DNA of 64,000 nucleotides from Rapana venosa (Eukaryota; Mollusca; Gastropoda; Neogastropoda; Muricidae): NCBI GenBank assembly GCA_028751875.1, contig CM054165.1, positions 24,949,304 to 25,013,303 of the forward strand, read 5' to 3'. Shown piece by piece: positions 44,022 to 54,912 of this stretch (position 1 is its first letter; each line of letters starts with the position of its first letter). The notes under the pieces were generated by a model. It saw only the letters and a program-made list of their open reading frames with translations, ran no database searches and was not told where the DNA came from. The position numbers and the translations under genes were made by a program.

Positions 44022-45043
44022 CGTGTGTTACACCTAATTATTTAGCGCACGTAAAAGAACCCACGGCAACAAGAGAGTTGTCCCTGGCAAAATTCTTAGA
44101 AAAAAGCCACTCTGATAGGGAAACAAATACAGTTGCAGACATGGAAAAAAAAAAAAAAAAAAAAAAAAAAGGGTGAAAAGGGTGGCGCAGCGCTAAGTGG
44201 CGACGCGTTCTCCCGTTCTCCCCGGGGAGAGCAGCCCGAATTTCACGGAGAGAAATCTGCCGTGACTTAAAGTGGTATGAAATGAAATCTGAGCGCTTTG
44301 ATTTGTTGCTTTACAAGATTCAGCGCTATATAAATTCCATAAATTATTATTAATTATTATTAAGGAAGATGTTGAAAAGAGTGGGTGAGAGTAGACAGCC
44401 CTGCCTTACTACAACTGTTGTTCGAAACCATTCTCCAATGTTGTTGTTGTAGTACATTGCACTGGTGGCCTCGCTGTACAGCTGTTTGATGACTCTGATC
44501 AGGTTTGCATTGATGCTTTACAAATTCATGGTTGCCCACAAAGCTGCATGCCACACCCTGTCAAATGCCTTCTTAAAATCGATAAATACATGGTAAAGGT
44601 CTTGTTGATGTTGAAGGTACCGCTCACATAGTATTCTGATGTTGAATATCTGTTCTGTTGTGCTGCGCCCTGCTCTGAAACCTGCTTGTTCCTCAGCAAT
44701 GATGGTCTCTGCTTGTGGCTTCAGTCTATTCAATATTATCTGCAGCATGACCTTGCTTGGGTGGCATATGAGGCTGATTGTGCGGTAATTATGGCACTGT
44801 TGTAGATTTCTTTTCTTGTGGAGGGTGATGATGAGTGACTGTGTCCATGGTGTTGGCCATTTTCCTGTCTGCCAGTTCTTGTTGCAGATTCTTAGTAGGG
44901 TGCTGATCATGGCTTCCCCTCCAGCTTGAACCAACTCAGCTGGAATGTTGTCAGCCCCTGCTGACTTCCCCTTTTTCAGCGATCTGACTGCTGTTTCCAC
45001 TTCTTCTCGGAGGATAGGGTGACTGTCTGTGTCTTTGCTTTAG
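42967..45043 (-). mobile_element. RTE-type LINE (same family as 24663-27210), right arm only
   Basis: Minus strand, 5'-truncated, ending in a (ATAG)n tail at 42971-42988. Readable: EEVETAVRSLKKGKSAGADN-type region (45000), EEQAGFRAGRSTTEQIF, DFKKAFDRVWH, FADDIDGIAG (43790), KLKWYGHVTRSKGLAKTILQ and GGRRGRPRKSWEDN. Interrupted by SINE B at 43857-44361 and by several one-base losses. The 5' junction shares TCTTTGCTT between element and target, suggesting microhomology at 5' truncation. The left arm is empty here (near 1512). Confidence 0.9.
43857..44361 (+). mobile_element. SINE B, long form, nested in the RTE LINE
   Basis: Head (CGGTGGTCTAGAGGTAACGC), B box region (GGTTCGTACCCC), core (GATGAGACGATAAACCGAGG), a poly-A run at 44145-44170 and a long 3' tail (GCGCTTTGATTTG, AGCGCTATATAAATTCC, ATT repeats). 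AAGGA is duplicated at 43852-43856 and 44362-44366. The intact target can be read in the other LINE copy near 25565. Confidence 0.9.
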
Positions 45044-45240
45044 TATTCAAATATTCAATGTGATAATTCCAAGTTTATTTAGATGGGAAATATACTAAAA
45101 ACGTCACCATGGTATTATACTTTAAAATGTTCCGATGTATTTGGAAAACAGGTAGAACTGGTGGGTTAGCACCATTATCAAAAAGTACGAGATTGGTCTT
45201 TTCAGGAGACCATTTTCAAATGTATAGTCATTAAGTTTGT
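45044..45240 (-). mobile_element. I-clade-like LINE, right arm, outermost piece
   Basis: Reverse complement of 1345-1510 (for example the region reading DNGAN and QIDGN in the left arm), separated from 42966 by the RTE insertion. Confidence 0.75.
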
Positions 45241-45259
45241 TTATCTCAATCTGATATAT

Positions 45260-45312
45260 GTTTGTGTGTGTTTGTGTTTGTGTTTGTGTTTGTGTGTGTG
45301 TGTGTGTGTGTG

Positions 45313-45345
<33 letters not shown>
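45260..45345. repeat. (TG)n microsatellite before the exon
   Basis: TTTGTG then (TG)n, immediately upstream of the splice acceptor. Counterpart of 1149-1292. Confidence 0.95.
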
Positions 45346-45346
<1 letters not shown>

Positions 45347-45359
45347 CTTCTGTCTACAG

Positions 45360-45462
45360 CTGCCGGTGTCAAGACGGATATAAGTGCTTGCAGGTCATTC
45401 CTGTAAACTATCAATCTGATAAATGGAAATTCCCAAAGAAATACCGGTGTAAAAAGATTTAG
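45360..45462 (+). CDS. Terminal exon of a small cysteine-rich secreted-type peptide, right copy
   Basis: Acceptor CTTCTGTCTACAG (ending 45359) followed by an open 103-nt exon encoding 33 residues and TAG at 45460-45462. It begins CRCQDGYKC as in the left copy, then a 20-residue loop (two longer), then a last cysteine and KKI. The loop shares only VNY and PKK with the left copy, an in-frame 6-nt length difference separates them, and almost every base change alters an amino acid. Acceptor and 3' flank are about 90% identical to the left. A C-x-C-x5-C...C ending may suit a colipase/prokineticin-like fold, or a toxin-type scaffold. I cannot tell which, and whether the gene is expressed is unknown. 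Confidence 0.6.
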
Positions 45463-45499
45463 TCATTTTAAAATTCCTTTCCTGCAGCTGATTCTCACT

Positions 45500-46135
45500 G
45501 TTCTGACAAAAAGCAACATTCTGTTGCTGATTTTTAATTCTCAATCATTGAATAGAACTTAGTTTAAATTATCTCATTGACTGAATAGCACTCAGTTTAA
45601 ATTATTCCCACTGACTGAATAGCACCCAGTTTAAATCATTCTGACTGAATAGCACACAGTTTAAATTATTCTCACTGACTGAATGGCACTCAGTTTAAAT
45701 TATCCTCATTGACTGAATAGCACCCTGTTTAAATTATTCTGACTGAATAGCACCCAGTTTAAATTATTCTGACTGAATAGCATTTAGTTTAAATTATTCT
45801 GACTGACTGAATAGCACCCTGTTTAAATGATTCTGACTGAATAGCACCCAGTTTAAATTATTCTCACTGACTGAATAGCACCCAGTTTAAAAATTTTTCT
45901 CACTGACTGAATAGCACCCTGTTTTAAATTATTCTCACTGACTGAATAGCACCCAGTTTAAATTATCCTCACTGACTGAATAGCACCCTGTTTAAATTAT
46001 TCTCACTGACTGAATAGCACCCAGTTTAAATTATTCTCACTGACTTAATAGCCCTCAATTTAAATTTTTAATCATGCTGCCGACTATTAATTCTCATTGA
46101 TTGAATAGGACTTATTTCAAAATTCTACTCACGCT
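45500..46135. repeat. 30-34-bp minisatellite (right)
   Basis: Units with CTGACTGAATAGCACCCAGT and TTAAATTATTCTCA. About 19 units, more regular than on the left. Begins some 40 bp after the exon stop. Confidence 0.93.
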
Positions 46136-46269
46136 GCTGATTTTCAATAGCCACTGCCTGATTAGCACTCAATTAAAATTTCTACTCATACTGCTGATTT
46201 TAAATAGTCACTGACACTAGTCTAATACTGCTGATTTTTAATAGTCACTGACTGATTAGCAGTCATTTC

Positions 46270-47170
46270 AGAATTATACTGTGCTTATGATTTGTCACTG
46301 ACTGAAAAGCTGTCATATTGAAATTTCTTTGATGTCACTGACGGAAAAGCTGTCATAAATTCATTTCATGTCACTGACAGAACAGTTGTCATAAATTCCT
46401 TTCATGTCACTGACAGAATAGATGTCATAAATTCCTTTCATGTCACTGACAGAATAGATGTCATAAATTCCTTTCATGTCACTGACAGAACAGCTGTCAT
46501 GTTGAAATCTACTTCATGTCACTGACAGAACAGCTGTCATGTTGAAATCTATTTCATGTCACTGACAGAACAGCTGTCATGTTGAAATCTATTTCATGTC
46601 ACTGACAGAACAGCTGTCATGTTGAAATCTACTTCATGTCACTGACCAAACAGCTGTCATGTTGAAATCTATTTCCTGTCACTGACAGAACAGCTGTCAT
46701 GTTGAAATCTATTTCATGTCACTGACAGAACAGCTGTCATGTTGAAATCTACTTCGTGTCACTGACCAAACAGCTGTCATGTTGAAATCTATTTCATGTC
46801 ACTGACAGAACAGCTGTCATGTTGAAATCTACTTCATGTCACTGACCAAACAGCTGTCATGTTGAAATCTATTTCATGTCACTGACAGAACAGCTGTCAT
46901 GTTGAAATCTACTTCATGTCACTGACAGAACAGCTGTCATGTTGAAATCTATTTCATGTCACGGACAGAACAGCTGTCATTTTGAAATCTATTTCATGTC
47001 ACTGACCAAACAGCTGTTATGTTGAACGTTTTTTCCACGCCACTGACCAAATAGCTGTCACGTCAAAATTATTTTCATGTCACTTACCAGACAGTGTCAT
47101 GTCAAAATTCCTGTCAAGTCACTGAGCAGACAGCTGTACTGTTAAAAATGTATGTCATGTCTTTTTTCAT
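46270..47170. repeat. 40-bp minisatellite with CAGCTG core (right)
   Basis: Very regular 40-bp units with CACTGACAGAACAGCTGTCA and TGTTGAAATCTATTTCATGT. About 22 units. Two unit types (CAGAACAGCTG and CCAAACAGCTG) alternate between 46620 and 46900, suggesting 80-bp higher-order amplification. Confidence 0.95.
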
Positions 47171-47294
47171 GCTGCTGATTTTTTGTTGTTGGTCACTGTC
47201 CAAACAGCTCGGGTACTTGATTTTGCTTTCTGTTTAAAGACGTGGTAGAATACTTTTGAAATAAATCTTTTTTTCTTTTTTGCAGTATAAGACA

Positions 47295-47400
<106 letters not shown>

Positions 47401-47424
47401 GTTCGTTCGTTCGTTCGTTTTTTT

Positions 47425-47465
47425 GTATTTAACGTCTGTTCACTGTAAGTGATATTAGACAGGGG
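47425..47465. other. Palindromic spacer motif next to TG microsatellite
   Basis: AACGTCTGTTCACTGTAAGT, then GATATTAGAC: TTCACT and AAGTGA are inverted, as are GTCT and AGAC. Related to the spacer at 13915, 14152, 14406 and 32990. Confidence 0.6.
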
Positions 47466-47539
47466 GGAAAAGACTTATAGCAAAAACAATAGAAGACAGA
47501 GGGAAAGAGAGTCATGTGACAGACTGGTATTCAAACATC

Positions 47540-49963
47540 AATGTAACGCCTAAAAATGCAAAAAGGGAAAAAAAAACCAAAGACCTTTAAAAAAACCAAA
47601 AACTGGACTTTACAAGAGACCGAAATAGTAAAAAAATTTTTTTCCCGACAAATTCCATCTACATTTTTTTCAGAGCTTTTTGTCAAAAATTTTTTTTGGG
47701 GTAAAAACCCATGAACTTCTGACAAAACAAAAAAAAAAATTTCCAAGAAAATTTTTTACCACAAATGCACTTTCTTTTTTAAAAAAATTTTGTTCGAGAG
47801 TTTTAATTCGTTTTTCGAAAAATGGGGGGAATTAGTCATGCTAAAAAATTCAAGAGTACGATTTTTTTGTCTTAAGAAATATTTAAAGATTTTAAACTTT
47901 TCTGTAAAACAATTTCACTTTTGTACACAAAAGCAAGGAAAGGGGAGGGTAACCCCAAAAACGACGGGGGCAATTCTCTTTACGGACGGGACCAATCAAG
48001 GGCTAGCATGCGTCAACAAGAACACAAAAACCCGGGAATAAATAAACCCATAACCCGCCGCAGGCCTCCCCCGGGGCAGCCCCATTAAACATCCCCTGAT
48101 TCAACCTATGCCCAACAACGGATCACGATAAAAGGGGTTTAGGGAATTTCTAAAACCAACACAGGGCATACGAAAAGATGAAAAGAAAGACATCTTGACT
48201 CCAGGGAGACGAACCCCAAGGTGGGGGGAACGCACAAAACGGACAAATTCGCGGTCCCTCCTGTAATGCAACACCCCAAATGAGCGGGGGATCCGACTAC
48301 TGGAATTTGCCAGCACAACGACAGGGGCCCGCCAATACCCTGGAGAACAAAAGGCACCCCACGCTAAAACTGGCATGCACCCAAGGGGAACCATCACAAC
48401 CTTTGACACATCCGGGGCAGAACTTTTCGATCTGGCATAAAACAGGGGCCAGACGGGGACTTTCCCCTTGCAGACATGGGCAGCGACATGACCTCGTCTC
48501 CTGAACTTTAGAGTCTGAAAAAAGGAAGACAATAAGACAAAGAACCCCCAACCCAAGCCCAACCCTTTGGGCAGCCCTGAAGGACCCCAACCATCGCCGA
48601 GCCTCCAAGCAACAAAAGGGGGGAAATTTCGCCCACTGCCATTTTAAGAAGACCCCGAAACGATGACCCCCAGTTTTAACACAGTGATGACTGGACAGAA
48701 AGCATACTCCTTGGAAAACATGCCGAAAAACACAACCAGGGGTTTCACGAGAAATCTTGAATAGTGTGAAAAAGACAGGCCTGAAGAAGAAAGAACACAA
48801 GGAGCATTGAGTCAAAAGAAAACAAGAAATCAGAGAGACTGAGGAAGACCAAAGGGGAGGAAGGATAAGAAACAATTTAAAAAAAACGAAGAGAGCCGAA
48901 AAAATAATAGCAAAAAAAAATCCCAGATTGTGAAAAGCTCACCAAACAGAAACAGGCAAAGTCAGTAACATCCGGGACAAAAAAGAATTGCCTAACAAAA
49001 AGAAGGAAATCGTTGCAATGGACGGAAACTGTTCCGAACTCTACAAACCTCAACCTAGGGACCCCCGCTACTTGCAAACCAAACCTTACGAAAAAAGACA
49101 ACTCCCAATTTCTAGCGAGGGAATAAAGTACAATTAGACGCTGAAGAAAAGGAAAACACAGGGAAACGACAACAACCCCGCAGAGCTGACCAACCGGGGA
49201 AACATTTACAGACATCCTTTCAAGTATCGCAACAAATCGGCAACCGGGATGGGCCACACCATGGGCCCAAACTCATCACACCTCCCCAAGAAAGAAAATC
49301 TCCAGCAGTGCCAAAACACAGGACAATCACCTCAAAGCTGCCCGAAAGCAAACTAAAGTGATCCGAACAACTGAAACCACAGGGAGAAGAACACGCCGAA
49401 GAGCAGGCCTTTTCCGCCAAATAGAACACCCAAAAAACAGATATTCAACTGAGGGTTTCCTGTAAAATACAGCCCGCATCAAAAACATCTTCCCGTCTTC
49501 TTGTTTTAAAGGCCCTAGAGTAGGCAGACCCTGTGGGGCCCCCTAAAAATTTAACATGGGGCCAAAACTTATCCACACCATCAAAGGGAAATCACCAAAG
49601 GCCACCCGGAAACCTACAGGGGACGGTGGGGGAAAGGTTTCCGTACCTCAGTTGGGGGCCGACAGGGATGTCGCTGTCGCCGACACTTTTTAACATTTTC
49701 CTCGAACGCATCTGACGACGCCTTGGAAGACCACACGGGCCCACCAGTCAAATTGGAGGGCAACAATCACCAACCACAGGTTTGCCGAGACCATTGACGG
49801 TCTGGCAGGAAATGAAGGGGAACTGGCCAACCTAGTGAAAAACTGGACGAAATATCCTCACGATACAGCAGAAATCAGCGCCGAGAAACAGTATGTCAAC
49901 GTGCCCAGCAATCACCCCAGTCCCTCACGGAAAAGAACTGGAGACAGTTGCCTTTCAAAACTT
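47540..49963 (+). mobile_element. RTE-type LINE (family of 39480-41445), 5' portion, badly degraded sequence
   Basis: Plus strand, base-for-base alignable with the minus-strand element 39480-41445, but with a lost base every 10-30 nt, so no frame is open. Recognisable stretches: CACAACCAGGGGTTTCACGA (about 48737), the linker near 48900-49060, and the RT part near 49650-49800 where LSPTLFNIFLERI is readable. Interrupted at 49964 by an opposite-strand LINE. Many changes look like sequencing consensus errors. Confidence 0.75.
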
Positions 49964-52196
49964 CATCATCATCATCATCAGCCCCGTGACCTTGGCGGTC
50001 GTGGGGGAAAACAGGGAAAGACGATGCCGTGGTAAGCCTCCCCATCCATTCTCGGTCTCGGCTCTGCGCATAGTGCCGAGTCATTCATCCTGGTCCATTC
50101 TCTGATGTTGCCCCATCCATGACTTTTTGTTTTCCCTCCTTCTGCCACCTTCGAGTTTTTCCCTGCAGTACTGTTTTGGGCAGAGTGTTGTGGCGGGTGA
50201 CGTGGCCGAACCATGTCACTTTTTCTTCTTGACGATGGTAGAAGGGTTCCTGGGGGACCTGCCAGCCGTGTATTTGACTCTTGACAAATTCGTTGGTCTT
50301 TCGTTCTCTCCGGGATATGCCCAGTAGTTTTCATGGCATTTTGTTTCGAAGACTGGATTCGCTTTGCTGTTTCAGCATCAATGTCCAGGTTTCACTTCCG
50401 TACAGCAGGATCGACTGAATTAGGGCTTTGTAGAGCTTTAGTTTGTTTGGGGAAACTGATCTCTTTACTTTTCCCAATATGGTGGGATTTTTGCCCATGG
50501 AAGAGGGTGCCATGGCTATTCTGACTTTTGATTTCTGTCGTCGATCGCCCGTCCTTTGTAGTGTAGCGCCGAGGTATTTAAAAGCGTCTCCCTCCTCCAG
50601 TTGTTGGCCGTTCATGTAAATTATTAGCGGGGCATTGCTCGTGCATTTTCACAAGTACTTTACTTTTCTCCGAGCTCACCTCCACCCCATATGCTCCAGC
50701 CTGTTCTCAAGTCTGGTCGTAAGATCTTGCAGCTCTGTGTTACTTCCGCCCATGAGGTCAATGTCATCGGCAAACCGTAAGTTTTTTGAGGGTCTGCCGC
50801 CAATGGAGATGGTAGGGTGGAAGTCATGGAGGGTCTCTCTCATGATGTTTTCCAAGAACAGATTGAACATGACTGGAGATAAAGGCATCCTTGTCGACCC
50901 AACTGTGGTTTTGAAGTAGTCTCCGACCTGATTTTTTCAGAAGGACTGCACGCTTGCAGTGTTTGTATAGTGTTTGAATGTTTGCACTAGTCCTTCTTCA
51001 ATGCAAACATTCTGAGGACCTGCCACAGGCCTCGTGCCATACTCTGTCAAAAGCCTTCTTGAAGTCGATAATTGGGTGGAACAGGTCTCTCTGATGTTGA
51101 AGATGTTTTTCCATCATGATGTGGCAGTTAAAAAATCTGTTCGATTGTGCTCCTGCCTGCCCTGAACCCAGCTTTTTCCTCTGAAAGGGTTGTTCTTCCT
51201 GCCTCCTTCTTGAGTCGATTCAAAATAACTTTGAGCATGATCTTGCTGGCCGTGGCTGATGAGGTTTGATTGTTCTATAGTTTTGGCATTGGCGTAGATT
51301 CCCCTTATTGGGCAGGGTATGATGAGTGATTGTTGTCCAGTCTGTTGGCCACGTTTTTTTCTCCCAAATCTTCTGACAGATAGCTGTAACAATGTGATGA
51401 CTGTTTCGCCCCCATGCTTGAGCAGCTCTGCTGGTATATTGTCTGCTCCTGGGGACTTTCCTACTGGTAAGCTGCGGATGGCTTCTTCCACTTCTTCCCT
51501 CATATAGGTATGGCGAGGGTGCTCTTGATGTTGCTGCTTTTTCTTCTATTTTGCTCTTGTCAGGTTGTATTGGGTAGTTGTACAGTTTCTTGACAATATT
51601 CAGACCACCCGTTCAATGCAGCTGAGCTTTCTGTGAGGAGGTTTCCGGAGCTGTCTTCAATGACTGATGATTGTTTGAAGTGGTTTTGTGAGTTTCTTCA
51701 GGGGTCGTATTCCTTTTTACTGTTGCCACCATTTCATGTTTTTTTCGATCTCAACACATTGATCACTGATCCACCTTTTTCTCTGGCCTTTAACTTGACT
51801 TCTTCACGAGATGTTGCCTCCCGGTTTTTCTTTAGGGTTGGAAGACCTGGTTGGTTTCAGTGCTCTTCTTGTATCGCAGAGGTCCAAGATGTCATTGGTA
51901 GTCCATGGCTGGTGTTTATTCCTCTGACGACGAGTACCCCTCTGGGTGTTTCTCGGACTGCCTCATTGAAGTTTGGGGTGAGGCTTGATGTCATTGTCCA
52001 GGAGGGTTAATGCCGCAAAACGTCCGCCAAGCTTAGCTTGGAAAACTCCTCGACATCTGGATCTTTTAGTTTGTCCACGTCAAATTTGATACGTGGGTTT
52101 GCAGGCTGTTTGTTTTTCTTCAGCTTCATTTTGAATACCAGCAGCACAAGGTCGTGGTCACTGCCTAGTCAGCTCCAGGGTTTGAACCCCTCATCA
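49964..52196 (-). mobile_element. Third RTE-like LINE, nested in the previous one
   Basis: Minus-strand pieces: MREEVEEAIRSLPVGKSPGA and NIPAELLKHGGE (51503-51400), SPVMFNLFLENIM with FADDIDLMGG (50888-50700), a region with GDAFKYLGATLQ and LLYGSETWTL (50600-50350), and a C-terminal region (50334-49978). 3' tail (GAT)n at 49966-49980. Frameshifts throughout. Flanked on both sides by parts of the same plus-strand LINE, so it inserted into it. Confidence 0.82.
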
Positions 52197-52812
52197 CCTT
52201 AGAGCCATCATAAGTGAGGAAGGGATCGAAGACCGAAATCCTAGCAAGAGCGGCACAAACAGCAGCAGCAATGGCAAGACTGAAGACCATATGGAAGACA
52301 GAAACATCCTCTCGGAACCAAGGTAAAGTTACTAAACGCGCTAGTCACCTCAAACATGCTTTACGCAGTGAGGCATGGACACTGAACTTAGACCTACAAA
52401 GGGGGATCCAAGCAGTGAAATGAGATGCCTCGAAGGCTCCTTGGCATCTCATACAAGGACCATGTCACCAACGATGAAGTCCGCAGAATGATCACTCAAC
52501 AAGTGCGGGACTATGAAGATCCTACTGACCACGGCAAAAAAGAGGAAACTCAGATGGTATGGGCACGTAACACGCTCAGAAGGACTTGCAAAGACCATCC
52601 TGCAAGGAACAGTCCAGGGGAAGAGAAGACGGGGCAGACAGAGGAGAAAGTGGGCCGACGACATCCGTGATTGGACAGGGAGAGACTTCAGTGTCACCCA
52701 GGCACTCGCCACGACCGCGCTAAGTGGAGTCAGCTGTGTCCACCGTTTCGTCCACATGCAGCGCCCCTACGACCCTGGCGGGTTACGGGATCAGTGAACA
52801 GATGTGAACAGT
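52197..52812 (+). mobile_element. RTE-type LINE, 3' portion after the nested insertion
   Basis: Resumes the element cut at 49963: GCCATCATAAGTGAGG, then LGISYKDHVTNDEV, KKRKLRWYGHVTRSEGLAKT, ILQGTVQGKRRRGRQRRKWA and the 3' end (GGGTTACGGGATCAGTGAAC). Better preserved than the 5' half. Confidence 0.85.
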
Positions 52813-53360
52813 GAAGTCACTTTACAGAAGTTTTCTCTAACAAAAGGAAGGATTCCTTGATTGAAGGATTTACAAAAACTTCAGAAGAGTGTTCTAAACT
52901 TTGTGTGTGCCTTTTTTTTGCTGCTTTGTCAACGTTTTCGTCACCATAGAGACCAACATGAGGGGGCACCCAACAAAAACTGACATATGTACCTTTAATT
53001 CTCAGGTAGTGTATCAAATAAGTTATATCAATAATCAAATGAGGTCTTGTTTCCACATTAAAAGATTCCAAGGCTTGTAAAACAGATTTTGAATCAGCAG
53101 AAAAGGTCACTTTAAATAAAATGGCAGATTAATCAAGTATTTTCAACCCAAACAGATAGCAACAAGCCCCGCTATAAATATTGGCAAATTGTGTCCAACA
53201 AAAAAGACTTTTTATCTTTCAGTGCTGAAATGGTGAAAGCTGCCCCAGTGTCTATTATTTAGAACCGACCCATCTGTGAAAATATGGAGATGACTGTGGT
53301 AGTTTTAAGCAATGTGCTTTCTAGTGGTCGCTATGGCAATATTGACATTTTCTTCTTTTC
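52813..53360 (-). mobile_element. I-clade-like LINE fragment with RNase H
   Basis: Minus strand: HLHIFTDGSVLN (first catalytic Asp, about 53285), a broken stretch, then FSADSKSVLQALES and FCWVPPHVGLYGDENVDKAA (final Asp present) to about 52817. Same family as 62250-64000 but more diverged. The RTE LINE on its left ends exactly where this fragment begins. Confidence 0.8.
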
Positions 53361-53374
53361 ATGTCAGTAATGTC

Positions 53375-53540
53375 AGTGTGTGTGTGGTGTGTTGTGTGTG
53401 TGTGTGTGTGTGTGAGTGTGTGTGTTGTGTGTGTGTGGTGTGTGTGTGTGTTTTGTGTGTGTGGTAGTGAGAGAGAGTGGTGTGTGTGTTGTGTGTGTGT
53501 GTGTGTGTGTGTGTGGTGCGCGCGCGCGCGCGCGCTTAAA
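53375..53540. repeat. (TG)n and (CG)n microsatellites
   Basis: TG runs with TGTTGTG interruptions, AGAGAG, then CGCGCGCG. Confidence 0.95.
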
Positions 53541-53654
53541 AATGTGGTTTTTTGTGTTTGTTGTTACTGTGTTTTCTCTCTCCTCTCGAGCCCCACAAAT
53601 GAAATTGTGGTCCAAGGCCAATGTACATTAAATCATTTCAGAGTTCAGAGTTCA

Positions 53655-53658
53655 GAGT

Positions 53659-53692
<34 letters not shown>

Positions 53693-53694
53693 TT

Positions 53695-53747
<53 letters not shown>

Positions 53748-53752
53748 CTCCC
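53655..53752. repeat. (TC)n microsatellite
   Basis: (TC)n with TTTT interruptions. Confidence 0.95.
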
Positions 53753-53837
53753 TGTTTTTTCAAGGATCCTACTTTATCAAATACTAACTTTCTTCATGAG
53801 TTTATCTGATGTTTTTAAACACCTTTTAAAACTGGTC

Positions 53838-53945
53838 TTTGAGACTGCATAGCAGGGTTGTACTCTACACTTACTATCAACTATATCCTGGCATCAACAG
53901 ACACCTGCAGTGTTGGTTTAGGTAGCTTGAGCAATACACTCAAAT
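53838..53945 (-). mobile_element. SINE A, truncated copy
   Basis: Matches 28841-28975: TTTGAGACTGCATAGCAGGG, TTGTACTCTACACTTACTAT, AGACACCTGCAGTG. Head absent. Confidence 0.85.
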
Positions 53946-54195
53946 AATGATTAAATTACTTCAAATGTCTTAGTACGTAACATGATCCACAATAACACAA
54001 AATAACTGATCTGACATAAAATAATTTTATCAAGTAATACCTATCATAATTCATATTTCCTTTAAACAGTACAACACTGTATGTATTTTCTGTATTTTGC
54101 ACAGTTACAAAAGTTACTTTTAATCTGGAAAGACGGCTCTCTATTACCACACTATCCTACTTATGCTGTTTATTGTACTCACTACTGCCATGCCA
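53946..54195. other. Unassigned AT-rich DNA
   Basis: No gene, repeat unit or motif that I can support. Confidence 0.5.
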
Positions 54196-54330
54196 TGAGC
54201 GCTTTGATTTGTTGCTTTACAAGATTCAGCGCTTTATAAATTCCATACATTATTATTATTATTATTTGTCTTCTTCTTCTTCTTCTTCTTCTTCTTCTTC
54301 TTCTTCTTCTTCTTCTCTTCTTCTTATTAT
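54196..54330 (+). mobile_element. SINE B / CR1-L2 tail with ATT and CTT microsatellites
   Basis: GCGCTTTGATTTGTTGCTTT and AGATTCAGCGCTTTATAAAT match the long SINE B tail. Followed by (ATT)n and (CTT)n. Only the tail is left. Confidence 0.8.
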
Positions 54331-54359
54331 TATTATGTCACAAATCTATGTCTACTAAA

Positions 54360-54725
54360 ACTGAAGGAAATCAACACTGGAAGCTACCAGCTGTGTTCAT
54401 ACATTGTTTAGCACAATGACAATATTTAAAAATATTTTTCACCATACAAACTGAACCACAACTGATTCTAAAATGAATTCTGATAAGCGTACAACTTCAA
54501 AAGACATTGTCCAGCAGCAAAGAGAAGACGGTGCTGAAGAAGGTGCTAAAGAAATTCAATCAGAAAGTTGACAGTGAGCAGGTAGAACTAACAGAACCAG
54601 AGGACAGATCTGACAGGTAGATCACGTTCAGCATTTTTTTTTTAATCATCTTCGTCTTGTGTTGTGTCACTCATAACAAAGTCTGTGCGTAGGTACGTGG
54701 CGAATGTTTACTTTGTGTGAGCAGT
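54360..54725. other. Unassigned DNA
   Basis: No supported feature. A minor poly-T lies at 54637-54647. Confidence 0.5.
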
Positions 54726-54726
54726 C

Positions 54727-54912
54727 TCCCTAACACGCTCAGCCAACCAGTGCCGGTATAGAAAAGCAGCGTCCTTGACATTGCAGATAGTAGCAGACGC
54801 GCTCTCTAACACGCTCAGCCAATCAGTGCCGGTATAGAAAAGCAGCGTCCTTGACATTGCAGATAGTAGCAGACGCCCTCCCTAACACGCTCAGCCAATC
54901 AGTGCTGGTAGA
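54727..54912. repeat. 76-bp tandem repeat, about 2.4 copies
   Basis: TAACACGCTCAGCCAA recurs at 54731, 54807 and 54883. Units contain GCCGGTATAGAAAAGCAGCG and TGACATTGCAGATAGTAGCA and are almost identical. Confidence 0.93.

Larger units (their letters stand above)
29275..47264. repeat. Right arm of the giant inverted duplication
   Basis: Reverse-complement counterpart of 1-22105. The inner breakpoint is at about 29275, where the shared sequence stops inside a SINE that is complete on the left side. The outer limit of the match is at about 47264, which pairs with base 1 of the window. Private insertions are 39480-41445, 42390-42605 and 42967-45043. The 66-bp array is longer here and the 41-bp array is shorter. 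Confidence 0.93.

Noticed and set aside
48101..48875. 153- and 192-codon minus-strand frames
   Set aside because: Antisense of the degraded plus-strand RTE LINE; open by chance in sequence with many base losses.
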